Assembly: GCF_001695625.1 (NCBI RefSeq)
Contig: NZ_MBPN01000025.1
Span: 1 to 56,195 of the forward strand
Direction: 5' to 3'
Source: Pseudomonas defluvii
GTDB taxonomy: Bacteria; Pseudomonadota; Gammaproteobacteria; Pseudomonadales; Pseudomonadaceae
DNA length: 56,195 nt
Numbering within the stretch: the stretch's first letter is position 1; the number at the start of each line of letters is the position of its first letter. Under the pieces are notes generated by a model that saw only the letters and a list, made by a program, of their open reading frames with translations, was not told the DNA's origin and did no database searches. Below are positions 33,785-41,871 of this stretch, in pieces. Position numbers and translations under genes: made by a program.

Positions 33785-35495
33785 GGCTCACGGCTCCAGT
33801 TGTGGATAACTGACCGTCAAACAATTCCAGGCGCAGATCGGCATCGGCCAGGGTCGAAGAACGGTGACTGATCAAAATCCGCGTACGCCCACGGAACAGC
33901 TGATCAATTGCGCCGATCACCTCACGCTCAGTCGCTTCATCGACCGCCGAGGTGGCTTCGTCCAACACCAGAATCAGTGGGTCCTGAAGCAAGGCCCGGG
34001 CAATCGCGATACGCTGCTTCTGCCCACCCGACAACTGCTGGCCGCGCTCGCCCAAGGGGCTGTCGAGGCCTTCGGGCAAGCTGGCGATCAGGCTGTCCAG
34101 TTGCGCCAGACGTGCAACCTCGGCAATGGCTTCACGACTGGCATCCGGCACGCTGTAGGCGAGATTGTCGGCCAGGCTGCCGCGAAACAGCACAATGTCC
34201 TGGCTGACCACCGCGACCCGGCGGCGCAGCTCGAACAGGTCCAGCTCACGCAGGTCGCAGCCGCCCAGCACGATTCGCCCGGCCTGGGGATCGTAAAAAC
34301 GCTGCAGCAGGTCGATCAGGGTCGATTTACCTGCGCCGGAAATACCACTCAATGCCACTTTGCAGCCTTGAGGAATCGACGCCTGTACCTCACGTAACAA
34401 CGGCGGCCGACCGGGGTGGGCGAAGCACACCCCCTCGAACTGCAAGTCGGACGTGCTCGGCATCGCACGGGGTGATGCCGGGTTGACCACGTTCGGCACC
34501 TCACCGCGCAGCTCCATCACCCGCCCAAGGCTGACGCTCATGCGCTGCATCGCCACGTACAAGCCGAGCAAGCTCTGCACAGGCCCCACGGCCATGCCCA
34601 GGTAGGTCGAAAAGGCAATCAGTGCACCCAGTTGCCAGGTACCCTGCACCACCCAATAGCCGCCCACCAGAAAGGCGCAGGCGCGCGACAGCGAAGTCAG
34701 GGTACCGGGTACGGCTTGGGTGAAAAACTCAGTGACCTGCAAACGCAGCAACTGCTGCATGTAGCCTTGGCCGAGCCCATCAAGGCGCCGCGCTTCACGC
34801 TGCTGCTGGCCAGCAGACTGAATGAACTTCATCGCGGGCAGAGTCTCGACCAGAAACGAAGACACATCCGCCGAACGCTCGCGCAACTGGCGCACCTCTC
34901 GCTCGACCTTGCGCCGCATCCAGCGCAGCCAGAGCACGTCCAGCGGGATCAACACCAACGCCAGCAACGACAGCTTCCATGACAACGCCAGCAGCATGCC
35001 CAGCGCACAGACCAAGCCGATCACGCTGGACACGGCCGAGAACAGCGAGTCGACGGCAAAGCGCTGGATCTCGGCCACGTCACCGTCGAGCCGCGACATC
35101 AAGTCACCAATCCGCCGCTGGCCGTAGAAGGTCGGCGACAAGCCCTGAAGGTGGCGATAGATTTCATCGCGCAGGGCAAACAGAATGCGCCCGGACAGCC
35201 GCGTGTGCAGGTAGCGGTTGAGCCCCGACAGCAGCGTGCCGAGGATACCGGCCACGACCATCACGCCAGCAATGGTGGCCAGGGCCGGGAAATTACGCGC
35301 CAGCAGGCCATCATCGATCAAGAGTTTGGTCAGCCACGGCTGCACCAGCACCAGCAGCGTGGCACACAAGGACAACCCCAACAGCCCGGCAATCGCCATG
35401 CGCTGCGGCCGAACGAAGCCGTACAACCAGCGCAGGGACTGCTGCAAGGCTTCGGGGTCCTTGTGATCGATCAAACGGGCAAGCCAGCGCATCAT
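33774..35495 (-). CDS. qhpF: QhpF ABC transporter (exporter type)
   Basis: A half-size exporter, with permease and ATPase fused, of 573 residues. It probably moves the processed gamma subunit to the periplasm. Six membrane helices lie within residues 25-310. The ATPase domain (about 345-573) has Walker A 'SGISGAGKST', the Q-loop, the signature 'LSGGQKQ', Walker B 'LILVLDEATSA' and the H-loop 'LISHRS'. It functions as a dimer. Its first ATG overlaps the stop of the sigma-54 activator (ATGA), and a second ATG follows directly. Export of QhpC is inferred from the family's known place in qhp clusters. Confidence 0.92.
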   Translation of the reverse strand: MMRWLARLIDHKDPEALQQSLRWLYGFVRPQRMAIAGLLGLSLCATLLVLVQPWLTKLLIDDGLLARNFPALATIAGVMVVAGILGTLLSGLNRYLHTRLSGRILFALRDEIYRHLQGLSPTFYGQRRIGDLMSRLDGDVAEIQRFAVDSLFSAVSSVIGLVCALGMLLALSWKLSLLALVLIPLDVLWLRWMRRKVEREVRQLRERSADVSSFLVETLPAMKFIQSAGQQQREARRLDGLGQGYMQQLLRLQVTEFFTQAVPGTLTSLSRACAFLVGGYWVVQGTWQLGALIAFSTYLGMAVGPVQSLLGLYVAMQRMSVSLGRVMELRGEVPNVVNPASPRAMPSTSDLQFEGVCFAHPGRPPLLREVQASIPQGCKVALSGISGAGKSTLIDLLQRFYDPQAGRIVLGGCDLRELDLFELRRRVAVVSQDIVLFRGSLADNLAYSVPDASREAIAEVARLAQLDSLIASLPEGLDSPLGERGQQLSGGQKQRIAIARALLQDPLILVLDEATSAVDEATEREVIGAIDQLFRGRTRILISHRSSTLADADLRLELFDGQLSTTGAVSHEA

Positions 35496-37399
35496 GACTG
35501 CAACTGCTTGAACTTGCGGTAGAGCGTGGCACGGCTGATGCCCAGGTCTTGGGCGGCCGCCGACACATTGCCATGATGGCGCTCCAGCGCCTGACGAATC
35601 AGGGTCAATTCGTTGTCCCGTATCCGCCCACTGGCCTGAGCCGCTTGGGTGCCCCGCAAGGTTTCGAGCAGGTTGTCCGGCAGGTGTTCAAGGCCCAGTT
35701 CAAGCTCACCCTCCTCGCGCATGGCCAGCAAGGTGCGCACGGTCATTTCCAGTTGGCGGATGTTGCCCGGCCAGTGGTAACCGATGAACAGCGCCGACAA
35801 TTCATCGGACAGGTACGCCCCTTTGCCGCCGAGCTTTTCCAACAGGCTGGCAACCAGCGCCATGAGGTCTTCCCGCTCACGCAGGGGCGGCAGTTGCACG
35901 CTGATACCATTAATGCGGTAGTACAGGTCTTCGCGGAAGTGGCGTTCTTCGACCTGACGCTTCAGGTCGCGGTGAGTAGCGCAGATCAACGCAACATCCA
36001 GGTCCTGTTCTTCGGCGGCCCCCAACGGCGCCACCTTGCGCTCCTGCAGCACCCGTAACAGACGAGCCTGCAAGGCCAGTGGCATATCACCGATTTCGTC
36101 GAGGAACAGTGTGCCGCCATGGGCCTGCTGCAAGCGCCCGACCACACCGCCACGCCGGGAACCGGTAAAGGCGCCCTCACGGTAGCCAAACAGTTCAGAC
36201 TCGATCAGGCCCTCGGGAATCGCCGCGCAGTTGACCGCGACAAAGGGTTTCGCTGCCCGTGGGCTGGCCAGGTGCAACGCACGCGCCACCACTTCCTTAC
36301 CGCTACCGGTCTCCCCCAACAGCACTACCGGCAACTCACCGACCAGCCCTTGGCGGGCCATGCGCAGGGCGCGGGCGTAGCGGCTATTGCCCGCACCCAG
36401 GCTTTGCAGGTCAGGATGTTCCATGTTCGGGCGAGGACTGCGCCGGGGCGTGACAGGCACGCTCACCGCTCGCAGCGGCACTTGCAGGGTCTTGTAGAAA
36501 AATGCGCCCTTGGCGGTCTCGATGGCGTCGACGCGCCCCAATTGCAGGCGCGCCAACCATTGTTCCAAACGCATGCCCAGCAGGCTTTCACACTGTTGAC
36601 CGACCAACTGGGGACGGGCCACACCCAGCAGTTGGCAGGCCTGATTACTGACGGCGAGGATCTGCCCGTCAAGCCCAAGGGCAACCAGCCCCTGCCAGGG
36701 CGAATCAAGAAACTGTCGGCGGCTGTGAAATGCCAGTACCACCTGGTCCGGGTAGCTGGTGTTGAACAAACGGCCTTCAATCTGACTGACTGCCAGCGCC
36801 AGCAGCGCGGTGCGATCCTGCACCCGACCCAACGGCCCTTGGCGGGTCAGGTCGAGGACACCCAGCAGGTCGCCCTGCGGGCAATGGATCGGCACCGAGG
36901 TGCAGGAAAAATCACTGAGCCGCTCCAGGTAGTGTTCGCCACAATCGATCTGCACCGTACGCGCCTCAACCAGTGCGGTACCCAGAGCGTTGGTGCCACG
37001 TGCCGATTCACTCCAGCACGTGCCCGGCCTGATGTCGCCGAGGCCTGCGTGCTTCAGGGCGTCAGCCTGGCCTTCGATGGTCAGGATGGTGGCGTCGGCG
37101 TTGGCCAGGATGATCACACTGTCCTTGCCCTGGCGCGCACGCAGGTAATCGATTTCGGCAGTGGCTGCATCCAACAACACGCGGTTGCTGGCCAGCAGCA
37201 GGTCGAGGTTGGCCGACGAACTCAAGTCGAAGTCGTGACGGCTGTTCAGCGGCACCCCATGGCCCAGGCTACGGCGCCAGGACGCATCGATTTCGGCACG
37301 CAGAATACCGTCGGGCAATTGCCCTTCCAGCGACAGCCGCTCACGCGCAAGGCGAGCATCGAACGGCGGAACTTCAGTTGTTGTTTTTATTCTGTTCAT
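35492..37399 (-). CDS. Sigma-54-dependent activator of the AcoR type
   Basis: An enhancer-binding protein of 635 residues. A GAF/PAS sensory part fills about 1-320 ('RPGTCWSESARGTNALGTAL' is the AcoR-type GAF signature). The AAA+ domain (about 335-565) has Walker A 'GETGSGKE', the sigma-54-contact motif 'GAFTG' and 'FLDEIGDM'. A Fis-type helix-turn-helix ends the protein ('GNVSAAAQDLGISRATLYRKF'). It is the first gene of the qhpF-E-G operon. The perfect sigma-54 promoter and palindromic site before the aldehyde dehydrogenase are its most likely target. No phosphoacceptor receiver is present, so a small ligand, perhaps amine or aldehyde, may bind the GAF domain. Confidence 0.94.
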   Translation of the reverse strand: MNRIKTTTEVPPFDARLARERLSLEGQLPDGILRAEIDASWRRSLGHGVPLNSRHDFDLSSSANLDLLLASNRVLLDAATAEIDYLRARQGKDSVIILANADATILTIEGQADALKHAGLGDIRPGTCWSESARGTNALGTALVEARTVQIDCGEHYLERLSDFSCTSVPIHCPQGDLLGVLDLTRQGPLGRVQDRTALLALAVSQIEGRLFNTSYPDQVVLAFHSRRQFLDSPWQGLVALGLDGQILAVSNQACQLLGVARPQLVGQQCESLLGMRLEQWLARLQLGRVDAIETAKGAFFYKTLQVPLRAVSVPVTPRRSPRPNMEHPDLQSLGAGNSRYARALRMARQGLVGELPVVLLGETGSGKEVVARALHLASPRAAKPFVAVNCAAIPEGLIESELFGYREGAFTGSRRGGVVGRLQQAHGGTLFLDEIGDMPLALQARLLRVLQERKVAPLGAAEEQDLDVALICATHRDLKRQVEERHFREDLYYRINGISVQLPPLREREDLMALVASLLEKLGGKGAYLSDELSALFIGYHWPGNIRQLEMTVRTLLAMREEGELELGLEHLPDNLLETLRGTQAAQASGRIRDNELTLIRQALERHHGNVSAAAQDLGISRATLYRKFKQLQS

Positions 37400-37475
37400 G
37401 AGCTGCTCCGGATCGGATTGTCCGATTCAAGCAAGTCCCACGCCAAGGAAACGGCGAGGACACCACTCCTGCTCT

Positions 37476-37491
37476 TTTACGTTAACGTAAA
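37476..37491. promoter_or_regulatory. 16-bp perfect palindromic operator upstream of the sigma-54 activator gene
   Basis: TTTACGTTAACGTAAA is fully palindromic and lies 77 bases before the activator start, in the only gap from which that operon can be transcribed. The pattern resembles operators of MerR-type LiuR regulators as I remember them (TTxACGTNNACGTxAA), but the true regulator is unknown. Confidence 0.6.
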
Positions 37492-37522
37492 GCTTGCTGC
37501 AATCACCAAGCATCGTTTATCG

Positions 37523-40243
37523 CTAGTTCAACAGGCCCAACGCCTTGGCGCGCGCCACCGCCTGGGTGCGTCGCTCCACGCCAAGCTTGCTGTTGATATG
37601 GCTGGCGTGGGTTTTCACCGTGTGCAGGGAGATGAACAGACGCTCACTGATTTCCTGGTTCGAGCAACCCTGGGCGATCAGCTCCAGTACTGCCAGCTCC
37701 CGCGCACTCAGTGCCTCGCTGGGCGCCCCTGACGTGTCGCTTTCAGGCACCGGCAACAAGGCCAGCAAACTGGTTCGAACCGGCCCGACAGGTTGCCCAA
37801 GCAGTTGCTCGCGCAGCCAGCCCGGTTGTTCGTTCAGCAGGATCTGGAAAGGTTGCAGGGTACCGCCCTTCGCCGCGTCCAGGCTTTGCACCAGCAGGCT
37901 GCGGGCTTCGCTCTCGCGACCGCCGGCCAGCTTCAAGGCCACTAGCTGACACAACGCCATGACACACAGCAGTTGCCCACCGTTGGCCTGCCCCCGCTCA
38001 TTCAAGGCAAGCAAGCGCTGCTCGGCCTGCTCGTTGCGCCCCTGTACGCGCTCCAAACGTGCTTGCTGCAGCTCGATATGCAACGGCAACAGCGGGTGAA
38101 ACTCTGGTGCAGCGGCGGCCAGTTTGCCGCCATAGGTCTGCCCCAGGCGCTGCAACCAGGCGTCAGCCAGGTCGATGCGCCCTTGCGCCAACCACAGCTC
38201 ACATTTGACCAAGGTGATCATTGCCAGATAGAAAATCGGTGGCACGTCCCAGATATGCATCAGCCGTTCGGCTTCGGCGAGCTCGGCATACGCCTCGGTA
38301 AAGCGTCCTTCACGACCATCGAGCGTGGCGATCATGCAATGACCGATCAACACGCTGATGTCCCGACACGCCCGCGCCTCGACCACTCCCGCGCGCAAGC
38401 GGCTGCGACCCGCCTGGGGCTGCAGACGCGCGGCCAGCAGATACCCTTCATACAGGGTCAAGCGGGCGCGCGCCGCGTACAGCCGCTGGGCCGAAAGCCC
38501 TTGCAGGCGCTGCAGCCCCTGGCGCACTTCATCCTGCGCCCGGAGTATTTCGCCACGGGCATGCAGCACGCGCGCCCGGTCGTAATGGGCCAAGGCCTCG
38601 AATAACGGGTTGCCCACCCGCTGGGCCAACTCCAGGGCCTCACGGTTCCAGCCACGTGCACGCCAGAAATCACCATCGGCAATCGCCAGGTTGGACAAGG
38701 TCGACAAACACACCAGCCGCTGCCCGTAGCGCTTCTGCGGCAGGCTGCGCAGGGCCTCGGTGCAGTAGGCCAAGGTGCGCGCGCGATCACCACGCCCCCG
38801 GGCGATCACCCCACTCAAGGCCAGCCACTGAGCCAGCATCGACTTTTGAGCCGTGGCGGACGGCGCCGGCAGAAAGCGGCTCAGGTGACTGGCCAACTCT
38901 TCGGCGGCATCCAGCTGGCAGGCCAACCCCAGCGCCCAGCTGTACAGCACGATCAGCCGTGGCGTACTGACCAGCAGGCTGTCGGGCAAGTCCATCTTCC
39001 AGCGCAGCAGCATGCCAACGTTCTGTTCGGCCAACAGTTGCTCTTCCGAGAGGTTCTGCACCAGGTTGGCGGCTACGTCCAGATGCCCGGCACGCAGCGC
39101 CTGCTCGACAGCCTCATCGAGCAATCCCTGACTGTGGAACCAGCGACAGGCGCGCAGATGCAGGCTCGACAGCGGCAAACTGGTTTGCCGACTACGCAGC
39201 AGGTCGGAAAACAGGTGGTGGTAACGGAACCAACGACCGTTTTCGTCCAGCGGCACCAGGAACACCTGATGCGCCTGCAGAAAACGCAGAATGTCGGCGC
39301 TGTCATGGCTCTCGCGCAGGGCATCGCAGAGTTCACTGCAGAACCGCTCCTGACAGGCCGTGTCGTAGAGGAACGCCTGGACCTCACTGGGCAGGCAGTC
39401 GATCACCTCCTCAAGCAGGTAATCACGAATCAACCCCTCCCCGCCATGCAGGGCTTGGGGCAAGGCGTTGTCGGTACCGGATTCGCTGGCTGCCAGCAGC
39501 CAGAATCGCAGGCCGGCGACCCAGCCGTCGCTGCGCTGGATCAGGTTGTCCAGGGCCTGACCACGCAGGGCTGTAGGGTGCTGTACGAGCACCGCATGGG
39601 ATTCATCCGGCGTCAGGCGCAGGTCTTGTTCGTTGAGCTCACACAACTGGCGCGATAAACGCAGCCGCGCCAGGTGCCAGTCAGGGCGCTGACGGCTGGT
39701 GACCAATAGCACCAGCCCCGGCGGCAGATGGTTGAGAAAGAACTGCAGGCAACGGTCGAGCACCGGCCCCTGTGCCAGGTGGTAATCGTCCAGCACCACC
39801 AACAGCGGGTTGTTGGGCTGCAAATGCCGGCTGAGGTCATCCAGCAGGCCGTCGAGCCACTCCTCGAAAGCGAATGGCTGATGCCGCTGGCGCATTTTCA
39901 ACAAGCCCAAGGCCTGGGCGCCCAGAGCCGGGCAGTAATGCTGAAGCCCTTCAAGCAGGCGTTCAAGGAAACGCCCCGGGTCGCTGTCGCGTCGGTTCAG
40001 GCTCAACCACAGGCTTTGCCAGTGCGCTGGCAGGCCCTGACAGAACTCCACCGCAAGCGAGCTTTTACCGAAACCGGCCGGCGCACTGACCAACAACAGG
40101 CGCCCACCCAATCCGGCCTGCAAACGCTGGCACAGCCTCGGGCGCGGCACATGAGCGTCGGGCAATGGCGGACGATAGAAACGTCCCTCCAGGGCGCTGA
40201 CGGCCAGGCTGGAAAATCCTTGCGTGCGGGACAGATCAGTCAT
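37523..40243 (-). CDS. MalT-like large ATP-binding LuxR-family regulator (LAL)
   Basis: A transcriptional activator of 906 residues. The N-terminal STAND NTPase has Walker A 'SAPAGFGKSS' (53-62) and Walker B 'LLVVLDDYHL'. A long TPR-like helical sensor region fills about 400-830. The LuxR/GerE HTH closes the protein: 'LSARELAVLELIAQGCSNQEISERLF' is split over residues about 845-870, then 'LHTVKTHASHIN'. Activation would need ATP and an inducer. It lies downstream of and in the same direction as the DUF1329/DUF1302/acyl-CoA synthetase genes, separated by a terminator, so it has its own promoter. These genes are its likeliest targets; a link to the qhp cluster on its other side is possible. Confidence 0.94.
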   Translation of the reverse strand: MTDLSRTQGFSSLAVSALEGRFYRPPLPDAHVPRPRLCQRLQAGLGGRLLLVSAPAGFGKSSLAVEFCQGLPAHWQSLWLSLNRRDSDPGRFLERLLEGLQHYCPALGAQALGLLKMRQRHQPFAFEEWLDGLLDDLSRHLQPNNPLLVVLDDYHLAQGPVLDRCLQFFLNHLPPGLVLLVTSRQRPDWHLARLRLSRQLCELNEQDLRLTPDESHAVLVQHPTALRGQALDNLIQRSDGWVAGLRFWLLAASESGTDNALPQALHGGEGLIRDYLLEEVIDCLPSEVQAFLYDTACQERFCSELCDALRESHDSADILRFLQAHQVFLVPLDENGRWFRYHHLFSDLLRSRQTSLPLSSLHLRACRWFHSQGLLDEAVEQALRAGHLDVAANLVQNLSEEQLLAEQNVGMLLRWKMDLPDSLLVSTPRLIVLYSWALGLACQLDAAEELASHLSRFLPAPSATAQKSMLAQWLALSGVIARGRGDRARTLAYCTEALRSLPQKRYGQRLVCLSTLSNLAIADGDFWRARGWNREALELAQRVGNPLFEALAHYDRARVLHARGEILRAQDEVRQGLQRLQGLSAQRLYAARARLTLYEGYLLAARLQPQAGRSRLRAGVVEARACRDISVLIGHCMIATLDGREGRFTEAYAELAEAERLMHIWDVPPIFYLAMITLVKCELWLAQGRIDLADAWLQRLGQTYGGKLAAAAPEFHPLLPLHIELQQARLERVQGRNEQAEQRLLALNERGQANGGQLLCVMALCQLVALKLAGGRESEARSLLVQSLDAAKGGTLQPFQILLNEQPGWLREQLLGQPVGPVRTSLLALLPVPESDTSGAPSEALSARELAVLELIAQGCSNQEISERLFISLHTVKTHASHINSKLGVERRTQAVARAKALGLLN

Positions 40244-40429
40244 GACCGGCTCGTTTTGGTTTGGATTGTCGGCAGAACGGATCAGGGCAGACTAACGGCT
40301 TAACCTGCACATTTGAAGACAATTGCCGCGTATTACCCAAAAAAGACTACAACAAAAAAAGTCAGCGCCCCGCACGCACATCGCATCAGCCACCGACGGA
40401 TTGCCAGACAGGCGACCGGCGCAAACAGA

Positions 40430-40453
40430 AACGCCCCGGCAAGCCGGGGCGTT
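40430..40453 (-). terminator. Intrinsic terminator after the DUF1329 gene
   Basis: AACGCCCCGG (40430-40439) pairs with CCGGGGCGTT (40444-40453) around CAAG. On the minus strand it is followed by TCTGTTTG, a moderate T-tract. It begins 27 bases after the DUF1329 stop. Confidence 0.8.
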
Positions 40454-40479
40454 CTGGGGATCACACGGAGGTTACAGCG

Positions 40480-41844
40480 TTAGCGCACGCCGTCCTGGCG
40501 AAGCGCTGCAGGGGTGAAGTCACTGGTGTTGGCCGTGAAGCCGAAGTCGTAGGCTTTCTTCTCTTCGTTCTTCATGCCCAGCGCCAGGTAACGACCGGAC
40601 TGCAGGTCGTAGATCGTCTCGAGGGTGTACCACGGCACCTGAACGTTGTAGTAGTCCTGGGAATGGGCTTCCGCCACACGCCACAGCTGGCCGCGACCGT
40701 CGTAGTGGTCGATTACTGCTGCCTGCCAGGTGTCTTCGTCAATGTAGAAGTCACGTTTGGCATAGATATGACGCTGACCAGGCTTGAGGGTTGCCACCAC
40801 ATGCCAGACACGGCGCAGCTCATAACGGGTCAGGTCCTGGTTGATGTGGCCGGCCTTGAGGATGTCCGCGTACTTCAGGTTCGGCGAGTCGAGCTTGTAG
40901 CTGTTGGAGGCGATGTACATCTCCTTCTTGCCTTCAAGCTTCCAGTCGTAGCGATCCGGCGCGCCGTTGTACATGTCCAGGTTGTCGGAGGTACGCAAGC
41001 CATCCGCCGCCGTACCCGGGCCGTCATAGGACACTTGCGGGGCACGCCGCACACGACGCTGACCGGCGTTGTAGACCCACGCCAGGCGCGGTTCCTTGAC
41101 CTGGTCGAGGGTTTCGTGAACCAGCAGCACACCACCGGCCAAACGCGCTGGCGCCGTCACTTTCTGCTTGAAGTAGAAGAGGATGTTGCCCGGGTTGTTC
41201 GGGTCGTAATCCTTCATCTTGTCGCGGAAAACGAACTGGTCCTGGAAGTACACCAGGCTGTACGAACCGTTGGCCTGAGGGGTGGCCTGGGTCACCAGAC
41301 GGGTCACGCTGCCGCCGCGATAACGGGTGATGTGGTTCCAGATGACCTCGACACCACTCTGTGGAATCGGGAACGGAATGGCTGTCTTGAAGTTCTCAAG
41401 GCCGTTACCGCCCTGCACCAGCTTGGTGGCGGTGGCGTTTTCCTTGATCGCCGCAAACACCTCGTCGGGAACAGTAGAACCACGGTGCGTTGGGTAGACC
41501 GGAATCGTATAGGTGTCAGGGTAGCGCTTGAACATCGCAACCTGGCCCGGCGCCAGCTTGTCTTTGTACTGATCGACGTTCTGCGCCGTGATGGTGAACA
41601 GCGGCTTCTCGTTACCGTAAGGGTCGGCGAGGAACCCTTTGGCATCCACCGAGCCGGCGGTTTTCGGCAACGGGCTCCAGGCCGGGATCGAACCATTGGC
41701 GTTAGGGCCCTTTTCAGCCCCCATCGGTGTCAGGCTGGCGCCGAGCTTGGCAGCTTCGCTGGCGGGAACGGCTGCCATGACACTGCTGGCCAGCAGGGTC
41801 AGGCCCAGCACACCGGCTTGCAGCAGACTCTTGGTTGTTTTCAT
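40480..41844 (-). CDS. DUF1329 periplasmic/outer-membrane lipid-handling protein
   Basis: A 454-residue exported protein with a signal peptide (cleavage after 'SSVMA', residue 24). The rest matches the DUF1329 family, which is thought to have a LolA/LolB-like open beta-barrel fold that binds hydrophobic chains. Visible landmarks are 'AKLGASLTPMGAEKGPNANGSIPAW' in the mature N-terminus (residues about 32-56) and the 'YAKRDFYIDEDTWQAAVIDHYDG' strand pair near 385. It is encoded 27 bases downstream of the DUF1302 gene; the two families nearly always occur together. A role in moving a hydrophobic substrate across the envelope is likely but unproven. Confidence 0.9.
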   Translation of the reverse strand: MKTTKSLLQAGVLGLTLLASSVMAAVPASEAAKLGASLTPMGAEKGPNANGSIPAWSPLPKTAGSVDAKGFLADPYGNEKPLFTITAQNVDQYKDKLAPGQVAMFKRYPDTYTIPVYPTHRGSTVPDEVFAAIKENATATKLVQGGNGLENFKTAIPFPIPQSGVEVIWNHITRYRGGSVTRLVTQATPQANGSYSLVYFQDQFVFRDKMKDYDPNNPGNILFYFKQKVTAPARLAGGVLLVHETLDQVKEPRLAWVYNAGQRRVRRAPQVSYDGPGTAADGLRTSDNLDMYNGAPDRYDWKLEGKKEMYIASNSYKLDSPNLKYADILKAGHINQDLTRYELRRVWHVVATLKPGQRHIYAKRDFYIDEDTWQAAVIDHYDGRGQLWRVAEAHSQDYYNVQVPWYTLETIYDLQSGRYLALGMKNEEKKAYDFGFTANTSDFTPAALRQDGVR

Positions 41845-41871
41845 AGTTGTGCTCTTCCTGAATCAGTGCGC

